DNA of 64,000 nt from Fremontodendron californicum (Eukaryota > Streptophyta > Magnoliopsida > Malvales > Malvaceae). The notes beneath the pieces are model-generated. The model was given only the letters and a program-made list of their open reading frames with translations, was not told where the DNA came from and did no database searches. Location: the NCBI GenBank assembly GCA_030761205.1, contig JAULJL010000001.1, positions 34,543,145 to 34,607,144 of the forward strand. The letters are read 5' to 3'. Positions 22,735 through 32,984 of the stretch are shown here, piece by piece. The translations under genes and the position numbers were made by a program. Position 1 is the stretch's first letter. Every line of letters starts with the position of its first letter.

Positions 22735-23925
22735 CGTTTGGTATGATGGAAAGTGATCACTTTTCATGGAAAGTAATTGGTGGGAATGTGATTCTCATGT
22801 TTGATATGCTAAAAACTGCTCACTTTTGTAGGAATGTAACTTTCCCACAAGTATTGGAATGTGATTCTCATGAGAAGTGGTGGGAAAGTAACTTTCCCAT
22901 GTAGTTGGAAAGTTAAAAAAAATGTTAAAGACAAAATTATCATCTTTCTATTTGATTTAAAATTATCAATTGAAATATTATCTTAAAATATTTTGTAAAA
23001 TCTTTATTAATAATAAATATTATTGAAATATTTAAATAATATATAATTTGCATTTAGCTTTTTAATTTTCAATTACTTGAGAGGAACTTCGAAAATTTAT
23101 TATTAACAAACATTTTTTTTATCATAAAAGTAACTCAAATTACCAATTAAAATATTATTTTTAAATATTTAGTACAAATGTTTGTTAATAATAAATATCA
23201 TCGAAATATTTAAATAATATTTAATTTTCATACAATTTTTTAATTTTAAAACTACATGAAAGTAATTTTGAAATTTTATTATTAACAAATATTTTTTATC
23301 ATAAAAATAACTCAAATTACCAATTAAAATATTATTTTTAAATATTTAGTACAAATGTTTGTTAATAATAAATATCATTAAAATATTTAAATAATATTTA
23401 ATTTGCATATAGTTTTTTAATTTTTTAACTACATGAGAGTAATTTCGAAATTTATTTTTAACAAATATTTTTTATCATAAAAATGACTCAAATTATCAAT
23501 TAAAATATTATTTTTAAATATTTAGTACAAATGTTTGTTAATAATAAATATTATTAAAAGATTTAAATAATATTTAATTTGTATCCAGTCTTTTAATTTT
23601 CAACTACATAAGAGTAATTTCGAAAATTTATTATTAATAAATATTTTTTATGTAACTCAAAATATTAATTAAAATATTAATTTTAAATGTTTAGTACAAA
23701 TATTTGTTAATAATAAATATCATTGAAAAATTTTGAAATTAATAAAATTAATTTTTTTTATAAGAGTAATTTCAAAAATTACTATCATATTTTTAAAATT
23801 TTAATAAGCACTTTCTCATATATGCCAAACGTTAAAAAATTATATTCTTAAAAATTATATTTTCAAGAATCACATACTATAAAATTATAAAATGTAATTT
23901 TTGAAAAGGTATCAAACATTGATAA
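22735..23925. mobile_element. Transposon-like element containing a tandem repeat
   Basis: The left end gacgtttggtatgatggaaagtgatcac and right end ...aaaaggtatcaaacattg are imperfect inverse counterparts (GGTATGATGGAA / TTTGATACCTTTT). The interior left portion repeats gggaatgtgattctcatg and gtaactttcccac. No coding capacity is visible. About two thirds of its length is a tandem repeat array. Confidence 0.4.
22940..23770. repeat. Tandem array of a ~176-bp unit, about 5 copies
   Basis: The word caaattaycaattaaaatattattttaaatatttagtacaaatgtttgttaataataaata recurs with starts near 22958, 23134, 23311, 23487 and 23656, a period of 169-177 bp. Each unit also contains taatttcgaaatttattattaacaaatattttttatcataaaa. 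The outer units are the most diverged. Confidence 0.75.
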
Positions 23926-24348
23926 GATCAATAGCCCCGTTCATTTTAAAGGCAAAAATTTAATAGAAAGCAGACTCTACCGTCCTTCATACTTTATATT
24001 ATAGTCATTTGGGGTCAGTCCTCTTCTCTGCAAACAGAAACCAAAGAAGGGCAGACAAATCAGCATAATTTACCTATGAGAGTCATAAATTCTGGTACTC
24101 ATTTGCAGAGCTGAAAAAGGCGAGTCTTAAATTCATCTTAAATGCAAACCGAAAAAACAGTTACACAATCGTGTGGTAAGTAATTTTTTTTTTGCAAGTG
24201 GTAATTAATAAGAACTTTCTTCTAGGTGACCTCAGTTAAAATAGCCACCCTTAGTTCATCTAGCTCATTTAAGCTGCTTTATAATTATTATACAAACAAC
24301 CCCTGAAATTGAGCAGTGGACTATCACCTCAATGCCCTCCAGCACCTA

Positions 24349-24833
24349 GGGATGACAATGGAGCGGGGTGAGGGCGGATATTATCTTATCCACTTTCATT
24401 TCATTCTTGTATGGATGTTGAAAACATCCACATCCATGGATGTCGATTACATCCATAACCGTTCCACGGTACTCCATTTCGCTACACCCCAATTTATATT
24501 AATTATTTTTAACTTAATATTGTAAAAAATTATATTATAATTTGTTCATAAACATAATTTTAGTATATAAAAATCTTTAATATAATATATATAATACATA
24601 TATACTAAAAGTATAGATATAAAATATTAGTATATATATTATTTTAATATATATATCTAATATATATTAAAAATATAAGAAAAAATATAAAATATTTTAA
24701 AGGATAAAATAGTAATTTCAAAAGTCGGGGCAGGACGGAGTGGAGTAAGCATTTACCAAAACCGCTCCGTTTCACCCCGCTCAAAAAAAAAACCTCTCTA
24801 TTCGGAATGGATCGGTGCGAAATCCATCGGTCG
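24349..24833. mobile_element. hAT-type MITE with 8-bp target duplication
   Basis: The element begins gggatgacaatggagcggggtgagggcgg and is flanked by agcaccta at 24341-24348 and again at 24834-24841, a perfect 8-bp duplication as made by hAT transposases. The right part has accgctccgtttcaccccgctc, the inverse of the left GC-rich words, but the last 50 bp have decayed. Confidence 0.65.
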
Positions 24834-24902
24834 AGCACCTAAGGCTATGCTTTCTAAAAAGGAAAAAAAGTTTCATGCTTTGTAATTTTGTATAGTTACC
24901 AA

Positions 24903-25090
24903 CTATGTTATCTGAATTATTAATTTTTTTTTTAAGTATCATTGTCTGACACTGGCACATATTTAAATATGAATATGAAAGTATAATTTTTTAGACATAA
25001 GAATTTTTTTTAAAAAAATTGAATATATTTATATCATATATATATATCTGTATCCGATATTCATCTGAATTCAAATAACATAAGTTACCA
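24903..25090. mobile_element. Diverged copy of the small inverted-repeat MITE
   Basis: The ends aactatgttatctgaattatt and attcaaataacataagttacc are inverse to one another and match the 2402-2574 element. The interior includes ctgtatccgatattcatctg. Confidence 0.4.
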
Positions 25091-25384
25091 AGCACGTCAT
25101 GTCGTCATCTATTGCAGATTGGGTTTAATAAGCCAAAACCAAGTTCCTCCGGGCTACATTGCATTATTATTATTTTTTAAATCCTTGGGTTGCATCTAGA
25201 AAAAATGGGATTTCAAATATGCAGTGATAATGCGTTGTTAATAAAGTTGCACTAGTGATCAGTGACCTCTTATCACTTTGAGTGTGTCCATTTGCAATCC
25301 ATTTCTTCTGCAACCACAATTTTAATATTTAGCATCAATCTTAAAGGATTTAGTGCTCCACCAATTGTCCCTACGTACCAATAT

Positions 25385-25580
25385 TACATGAGTTTGGAGA
25401 CAAGTATCGGATACAAGTATATGTCTGATATAGATATATATATATATTCATTTTTTTTTTTAAAAATCATATATGTGGAAGATCATATTTTCATATTTAT
25501 GTTTTAATATGTGTTGGATTACACAAGTATCAAACAAAAATACTTTTAAAAAAAATGAATAGTCCAAGTAACATAAGTCC
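25385..25580. mobile_element. Second diverged copy of the same MITE
   Basis: The left part reads gagtttggagacaagtatcggatacaagtatatgtctgatat, and the right part reads gtgttggattacacaagtatc...gaatagtccaagtaacataag, in the same order as the 2402-2574 element. Confidence 0.45.
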
Positions 25581-26394
25581 CTACAAAAATCTCTCTCCAT
25601 GTGCATTTAGACAAGCTAAGCAGTCCAAAATCATCTATAATTAATTTTCTTAATTAGGTCCATAACTTAAGAAGGTAAATGCCATTTTGGGCAACCTAAT
25701 TTGATGATCATATATAAGTTAGGTTCAAGATTACGCAATGATTTCCAAAGATATTAGTTAGGTAAATGGATTATTTAAACTAATCTTTCTTTCAAGGTGC
25801 GTTTGGTTTGAAAGATTTTAAAGACTACCTTTAATCTTTAGAGCTTTCCTTTTTTTGAATATCTCAATGTTAATGATCATCATACAATCTGAAGATACCG
25901 CCTTTCTTTTCTTTTAACGAGTTAATATTCTGGGTTCAAGTGGGACAGGAGAGGTTGCTTCCCAATTCCCATTATTCTAGAAATATGTGATTTGTAATAG
26001 TAATCATTTTCAATTTCAGGCTCCTCCATTGACAGATGTTTACTGAGAATTAAATCTGTCTTCTTTTTTTAGGCTTTTGTCTGCAGTGACCACACTTTAT
26101 TGTTCAAGCAAGATTCCAATACTAACTATTTTTTTTTTCTAAAAAAAAACGTCAACATGCAAAGTTGAAGCTCAAAGCCAAGAATCTATATATATATAGT
26201 ATATATATAGCCATATATTAGGATCTTTTGCAAAACCCTTGTGATTAATATTGTAATGGTTTCACCAAACCTTTCCCACTGTCCTATAGTTTATGTGTTT
26301 GAATCCAATATAATAGATCATTAATGCATAGGATGTGCGTGGCATGAGGATGCATTTACATGTCTTTATGTGAGAAGTAAAGTCAGAAGAAGAG

Positions 26395-26572
26395 AGGGAG
26401 AGAAATAGAGATCCTTCTTCAACTGAAATGGCCTTAATTGGAGTTTATAGAGAGAGTACTTGGAGAACGCACATGCCTCCTTGACCATGCAAAGAAGAGT
26501 TTCTTGAAGTGCAGCTTGGCACTTCGCTGAAGGGTTCATGGCAAGCAAGCAGTGCTCACTTCTCGGAATCTG
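26395..26572 (-). other. Possible coding exon of unknown protein
   Basis: On the minus strand a pyrimidine-rich acceptor (ccctttttgacag) precedes a frame of about 58 codons reading IPRSEHCLLAMNPSAKCQAA and onward through CMVKEACAFSKYSLYKLQLR. Base composition is higher in GC than the surroundings and codon use looks ordinary. No partner exon, start or family was recognised, so it may be a gene relic or chance. Confidence 0.25.
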
Positions 26573-26683
26573 TCAAAAAGGGTTGAGCCCCCATTGCTCA
26601 ATCACATGATCAGTGAAGTAGTTAATTTATGAAAATTATATATTTCTCTACAATTTGTGTGGTTTTATATCCAGTATGAGCTT

Positions 26684-26743
26684 CATGTTTGGTGCAGGCA
26701 GCATCTTGAATACGTTGTCCACTGCAATTGAATTCAGTCTTCA
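26684..26743 (+). other. Exon-like segment on the plus strand
   Basis: An in-frame ATGAGCTTCATGTTTGGTGCAG runs into GCAGCATCTTG...AGTCTTCAG followed by the strong donor gtgagtg. The short frame reads MSFMFGAGSILNTLSTAIEF. It lies about 110 bp from the minus-strand exon-like piece, divergently oriented. It could be an exon of a non-coding RNA or a relic. Confidence 0.2.
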
Positions 26744-27844
26744 GGTGAGTGAAGAATTTCTTTCAGATGTTAATTTGAAGCTTCCTTGAGCATAGATTGC
26801 TTTGCTTTGCAGAGGACAAATCTAGCCTGAGTGGTCCTTATTTAGTTATTAGCTGTTCCAGCATTGATAAAATATGCTGCTTGATGATGTAAATGCTTGA
26901 TTCAGAATTTTAGACCAAGTTTTAATTCTGTACGGACTAGCTAGTTTGTTGTCAGCTCAGGTCTTTTTTTTCGTCTCTTTTCTGTATGAATATGCAATAG
27001 TTATCTGGTGCAAATGCAATACAACGTAGTAGGACCACCATCATTTCAACATAGGTTTTCTTCGTGATTGTTCATACAAGGTTTCCTTATTGTCAATCTC
27101 TGACACAAAGATATTGCCATGGCTGAAACTTAGACTCCAAATCTCAAAACAGGTTTTTTAGCAGCAGAATCCCTCAACCATAAGGGCAAAGTAACATGCT
27201 GGATAGTGTTATCTGATTCATTTTAGTTTTTCTCCACTTTTCAAGCTATATGCCCATCTTGCCACTTGTCACCTATGCCGACAACCACATTTTGTCCCAT
27301 TTTGCTGTTCCAATTGATACACCCTTTTATTATGTGTAAGTGTTGTAAGTTGGCTCAGGATCTCAGTAAAGATGAAGGGCCTGGCCTTTATTTCCGCACA
27401 CAAATCTTTCGACTGAGCTTATTCATGGGATAAGGATAAAGCTTGCTGGCCTCTCCTATTTGGGCAAAAGTCACAAGCAACTTAGAATTAGCCTAATGGC
27501 TTCCCCAACTCCCTTAACCTCCAAGTTAAATATTGGTGTGCTCGAAGCATGTAGCACCCTGAAGGATTGAACCCACCAAGGATCATAAATAGCACAAGAT
27601 GGAAAGAACTAAACAGTAAACACGATATTGAGAGAAATTTCTCTTCTTTTTTTTTTTTTTTTTATATAGTTGAAATTTTCATTGGAAGATAGCATACCAG
27701 AAGGAACAAATGTTAAAACAGTCCATTGTCAATTGATCAAGGAGACAAACAAAAGAAATGGAATATACCATGCCAAAGTTACTAAGGTCAGCCATAGTTG
27801 GCAAAGTTCCGTTACTGGCAAGCTAGAAATAATGATGCCATACT

Positions 27845-27972
27845 GTCTAGCAACTATGTTATTCGGATTCTTTAATTATTTTTTTTCAAAAATTTTTATC
27901 CAATATATATTCAGACATGAATATAAAGTATGATCCTATAAATATGAGCACTCTTCCAAGTCCGGGTAACGT
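27845..27972. mobile_element. Shortened copy of the small inverted-repeat MITE
   Basis: The ends caactatgttattcggattc and aagtccgggtaacgtag are inverse to one another, as in the 2402-2574 element. The middle is reduced to about 90 bp. Confidence 0.45.
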
Positions 27973-29040
27973 AGAGTAGCAATAATCACTTTCTTTCCCC
28001 ACTATGTTGTGATTATACTTACCGACTCTGTTGGATTGACTGCAACTTGAAAACCATGTAAAGAAATGGATCCAATTGGATTAACCATTTCAAATAAGGA
28101 TAGATAATTTCCTAAAATTGATCACTTAAAAGAATACTGATAAATACCTCTGAATTTTCTTATGCTCATTGTTTCTAAGCCGCTGACAAAATGCCAAAGG
28201 CAAAGAGACAGAACATATATTTTGTCTTCTTTTCTTTTTTGAAAAGATATTCTCTACTTTCTTTAGGTTATCACCATATGCATTAATTCATATAATTTGA
28301 GATTGTGGTTTTCCTTTTTTTTTTTTTTTTTTTTTTTTTAAGAATTCAATTAGTGATTTATCAGTATATTAATTGTAGCACATAATGTATAATCGAGACA
28401 AGTGTTCCAATTCTCACCAATATTAGAGCTGCTTCTCTATTTCTACAGAGTGTATGCTCTGCTCCACCTATAATAAATCACTTACTAATTACTATAGGCT
28501 TTAATTTAATACATATATAAAATAAATAAATATTGACTTCAACACTTATTAGTCGCCTCAAGGCAAGCTTCCTTATCACCTTATGCTTGGTCTAAGAAGC
28601 AAATGAGATATTTGTATTTGTAATTATTCGGATTTGATTAAAAATAACTTAAATTTATTAGGTCATTGTCAAGTTGAGTTTGGATTTGAGGAATTCGAAT
28701 TATTGGACGAGTCAAATTTGAGTATTTTTAATGTCCAATTCGAGTGGTTAGTGAGTGTAATCAAATTTTTATTATTAATATGTATTTTTTATTTTTAATT
28801 AAAATTAAAAAAAAATCAATTCGAATTAGAGCGTGAGCACAAAAAATAGAATTTAAAATCGAATATGAAAATCAAATTTATTTTTTTATCTCAAATAAAC
28901 TTTAAATGTTAAAAATAAAATTCGATTGAATTCAAATTAAAATTTTAAACACAATTTTCAATGAATTCAAATTTAAACTTTTTATTATCCAAATTCGGTT
29001 CAACTCAATTATATATGTATTAATAGACTACCCATTAAAC

Positions 29041-30401
29041 TAGAGGTGAGCGTTCGATTAAAATCGAGTCGAATCGAGTGAAAAAAATTCGAGTTAGTCG
29101 AGTTTATGAGTCCTATTTTGTCAACCGAACTGAATTTGAAAATTTAGCAAATCGAGTCGAGTGAAAAGAATTTCGAGTCGAGTCGAATAAATTTATTCGA
29201 GTTAAAATAAATTTTCAATTATATTTAAGCATGATAAAACAAATTCTATAAATTTTCAATTATATTTAAGCATGATAAAACTAAATTTTGGGTAAATGAA
29301 ATTGTTCAATTCTCTAAATCAAAATCAATGAAAACGGAAGCAAATGTCAAAAGTTCAAGGCTTATGGTGAAATTTAAATTGCTTACTCAACTAAAAAAAT
29401 TCAAAAATTAGGTACGGATACGTGAATACATCTTATAACTAATATAATACCATATATAAATATTATTTTTCTTTATAAATTGAAAAAAGTTTATTTACCA
29501 AATTCATTTTAATTATTATTAATTTCAATGATTTTGGATCACATTACTCATAAAAGAGAGATAGAGACCGAAGAGAAAGAGAGAAAGGGCAACACCAGAA
29601 GAGAGGATAGGAAATTGGGTAAATTTGAAAAACATGCTGTCAATAACCAAATTATTGTTAAATGGTATAATGGATAATAATTATTTGAAAAAGAGAAATG
29701 AACAATTAGAAATTATTATAAAAGATATTGTAAAGACAAAATTACCCTTAATGAAAAAATCTATTTTTCCTTTCTCCTCCATTAAGAAAATATTATTTTT
29801 TTAAAAATTTTAATTAAAAATAAATTTAAAAAATAAAATATTTAAATATTTATTTTTTAAATTTAAAAAAATAAAGAAAAAATAATTTTAGAAAAAATAA
29901 TGTTATTTTTTTTAAAAAAAAGTAATTAAAATTTTAAATTTTAAAAAAATATTTTTTAAAATTAAAAAAATTTATTTTCAGAAAAATTTATTTTTTAATT
30001 AAAAAATAAATAAAAAAAAAAAGAAAGAGAAGGTTTTTTTATCAAAGGTAATTTTGTCTTTATAATTTTCTTCTTAATAATTTTTTATTTTTATTTCTCT
30101 TTTTCAAATAATTTTTACTCATTATACCATTTAACAATAATTTGGTTATTGACAGCATGTTTTTCAAATTTACTCAAGAAAATTAAACCCCGGCCCAAAA
30201 CGACGTCGTTTTGGATTTTACTATTCTGATTTTCGGATAACTCGAACTGTGAAATCTAAATTCGAGCTAAATCGTATAACTCGACTTATTTATTCGAGTC
30301 GATCCGAAAACTCGAAAAACTCGAATAATTCGAACTATTTAAACCAAAATTTAAAATTTTAATCGATTTTTTCGAATCGAATCGAATTTTGCTCACCCCT
30401 A
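29041..30401. mobile_element. hAT-type element with perfect 8-bp target duplication
   Basis: The ends are TAGAGGTGAGC and GCTCACCCCTA, an inverted repeat with one mismatch, flanked by cattaaac at 29033-29040 and 30402-30409. Inner flanks repeat cgagtcgaatcgagt and tcgaatcgaatcga. The total is 1361 bp with no transposase frame. A second element (29617-30175) lies inside it. Confidence 0.8.
29617..30175. mobile_element. Foldback element nested in the hAT-type element
   Basis: The left arm gggtaaatttgaaaaacatgctgtcaataacc... (29617 to about 29760) is inverted at the right end (about 30035-30175), nearly identical for 80 bp and then similar to acaaaattacc(c/t)tt. The centre is almost pure A/T. 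The flanks taggaaatt and aagaaaatt may be a diverged 9-bp target duplication. The arms would form a strong RNA hairpin if transcribed. Confidence 0.7.
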
Positions 30402-30409
30402 CATTAAAC

Positions 30410-31040
30410 ATTGTAACAAAAAAAACTTATCCATTGAACATCATCATTGAGTCCCCCCACCCCCACCGGCCACAGAATTTTTATTTTTTAGTTGAATTAA
30501 ATTTAAAACTTGGGGTAAATTTACGTCAATCACTCATAAAATCTCAGTAAAGTTTTGACACGATATGCATGCAAGATTAAGTCACATTGAGTACGTAGGG
30601 CAGATATTGACACCACATTAGCTAGATTCTGACTCCTACAAGATAAGAATTCTGAATCTGATCATGTTTTTCCAAATCAATAGACCAAAGATAGATTGTC
30701 ACTGTATGGATTTCTTATCACTTCTCAACTGTTCCTCAAAAGTCAAAATAATGAAACAGAAATGGGCCAATTCTTGCTACTATGGTCGTCAGACACGTTA
30801 AAACTTTCTGGGCCACTAAATTGTCAGGGAAGTTGTGTCATCATCTCATGCATGCAAAATGGACAACTAATTAAAATACAAAACAAATGCAAAAAATACA
30901 TGACCAAGACTGAAAAAAGGAAAAAAAAAAATTACTTTTTTTAATTAAAAGTTTATTTTTATCAATTTATGTTAATTTTCTTTATTATTTTTTTATAATC
31001 AATTCATAGTAATTAGTGAAATCGGTTAATGTTAATTTTT
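30410..31040. other. Intergenic DNA, no gene seen
   Basis: Only one short open frame (82 codons from 30696) occurs; it has no recognisable motif, no codon-use signal and ends in a poly-lysine run derived from poly-A. Confidence 0.35.
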
Positions 31041-31044
31041 TTTT

Positions 31045-31512
31045 TACTAGACAAATAAATTACGTTATTATGTCAAATTTGATATATAACAGCATTTTGA
31101 AATGATATGAAAACTAAAAAAACTGTTGCTGTAAGATAAGACAGCATTTATTCATGTGCTGTATATGTGGCCGCAGCCTTATATTTTAAGTAGCATTTTT
31201 ACATATGTATAATAACACTTATCAAAATGCTGCTATTTCTACTTTATTAACAGCTTTTCAAGACCTTTTGCATGCATTTTTCATTTGCTGCAAAAGATCT
31301 CAATAATAGCAATTATAAAAGCTACCAAAAGTATTTTTATATGATAGGATTTATAACAGTACATGTCAAATGTTTCTAAAATTTTTAAAAATGTTATAAT
31401 TATTGGCCATTATAATATATAACAGTAATATGCAAAATGTTGCCTTTACTAATTTTAACAACATTTGAGAAATGCTATAAAAAAAATTGTCTAAAACTAA
31501 TTTTGGCTAGTG
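31045..31512. mobile_element. Possible non-autonomous CACTA-like element
   Basis: The right end read in reverse is CACTAGCCAAAATTAGTTTTAGACAA, and the left end is tactagacaaataaattac, a partial match. The interior repeats agcattttgaaat, aacagcattt and caaaatgctgctatt in both orientations, a feature of CACTA subterminal regions. No 3-bp target duplication is visible. Confidence 0.4.
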
Positions 31513-32159
31513 CGTATAGTTTTTCATGAAATATTTTGAGTTTTTAATAAAAATAATGTAAAAAAGAGAGACAAAATTGATAAATTAATAGAAACTTAAT
31601 AAATATAAACTTTAAAGTTTTTAAAATTTTAATGTAAATAATCTAATTAAGCTTTTAAATTATAATATGAATATTAGTTTTGATTTTTCATTCGTAATTT
31701 TCATAAACCGTTTTCAGCTGTGAACTTCACCAAATTTATTTAAGAATTATATCTTACTATTTTCTCTTTTAGTATTAAAGTGTTTAGTTTAGTGGTTAGT
31801 GCATGATTCTTTTAATTTTTTATTAACACTATAATTAAATAATTAAATCGTTTTATAAAAAGAATCCTCACACTTTCCAAACATATATTAAATTTAGAAA
31901 CTATTATTTATATAAAATTTTCATTTTTAGAGAAGACAATTTAAATGTTAAACTTGAAAAAAAATATTGATACTTTTAACTTTTTTTATTTTATTTAAAT
32001 TCGATGAGAAAGAAAGTATGAAAATTAAAGATAAGTATGAAATTTATACTTGGCAGCACCCTTCGACGGTCAAATTAGTATATTGTGAAGATCATCTGCT
32101 ATTGCTTAACACATGCTCCAAAAAAGTTAAAGATATCGAATCCATTTGTTAGTTTACTG

Positions 32160-32680
32160 ATTCAAAATTCAAAAGTTTCTTAAAACGGAGATGCATTGCC
32201 ATCGAGACAAATACTATTATCTGGCTGCGTAACAGAGGATGAAAGCGGCGCAGTAAGCTTTCGTAGATAAGCTGAAGCAAAGTGTCTTAAGGGCAGCTCG
32301 TAGTTAAGTTGGGCCGACATGTCTGAGGAAGTTTGTTCGAGGCATTAGTTGTTTTGTTACAACTCACAAGGAATATCTTAGCATCTAAAATAGAATGCCC
32401 GTAACGAACCTGTTGCTGTCACAGACAGCCTGTTCAGTTAAAAAGGTCAGACAAACAAGAGGTGAGTGGACGCCAAAACATAGAATTTGGCGTACAAAAG
32501 GCCCTTCAGGCTTCAATTCCGAGTGGGAATCTAAAATGTTCTGCCTACGACCGGACATATTGAACCAAGACATGAACTCCAAGCGCAACCTGAATCCGAC
32601 ATCAACCTACCTTAAAAATCAGACCACTCTAAATAAATTAGTATGACGCTTGAACATAGTAAACTTCCAAGTCTCAACTG
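32160..32680. other. GC-richer unique stretch of unknown origin
   Basis: Unlike its surroundings, this stretch is near 45% GC and lacks A/T runs. Overlapping open frames occur on both strands (32395-32646 plus, 32385-32588 minus) without recognisable motifs. It lies 300-800 bp downstream of the Tubby-like stop codon, so it may be part of a long 3' UTR or downstream unit, an inserted organellar piece, or an unrecognised gene fragment. Confidence 0.3.
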
Positions 32681-32984
32681 TTATTTTCAGATAATACGAT
32701 TAAAACATCAAAGATTGAACAGAAGACGGACAATGAAACCATTTCAAGCAATCTACCTTAAAGGAGAAAAATAGGGTAAAAAAAAAAAAAGAAGGCAAAG
32801 AGGAAGAGAAATGAAAAGGGAGACTCCTCCTGACGATGCACAGATGTTTTTCTGTGCTTGCCGAGTCTCTGGCTATGAGTTCTACATAGACTTCATACAA
32901 CCAATCCATCCTATAAATGCTAGAAAGTAAAGAGACCCAATTCCCAGCTACATGTAACATTTGCTTAACATGTCATTTTTTCAT

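Larger units (their letters stand above)
25600..28600. other. Intergenic DNA with no supported gene
   Basis: No long open frame occurs. Two exon-like pieces (26395-26572 minus, 26684-26743 plus) and one MITE copy (27845-27972) are listed separately. Poly-T runs lie at 27645-27664 and 28315-28339. Confidence 0.4.

Noticed and set aside
26395..26572. Possible microRNA or TAS precursor (tggagaacgcacatgcctcc)
   Set aside because: It resembles miR164 only loosely, and no hairpin partner was found nearby.
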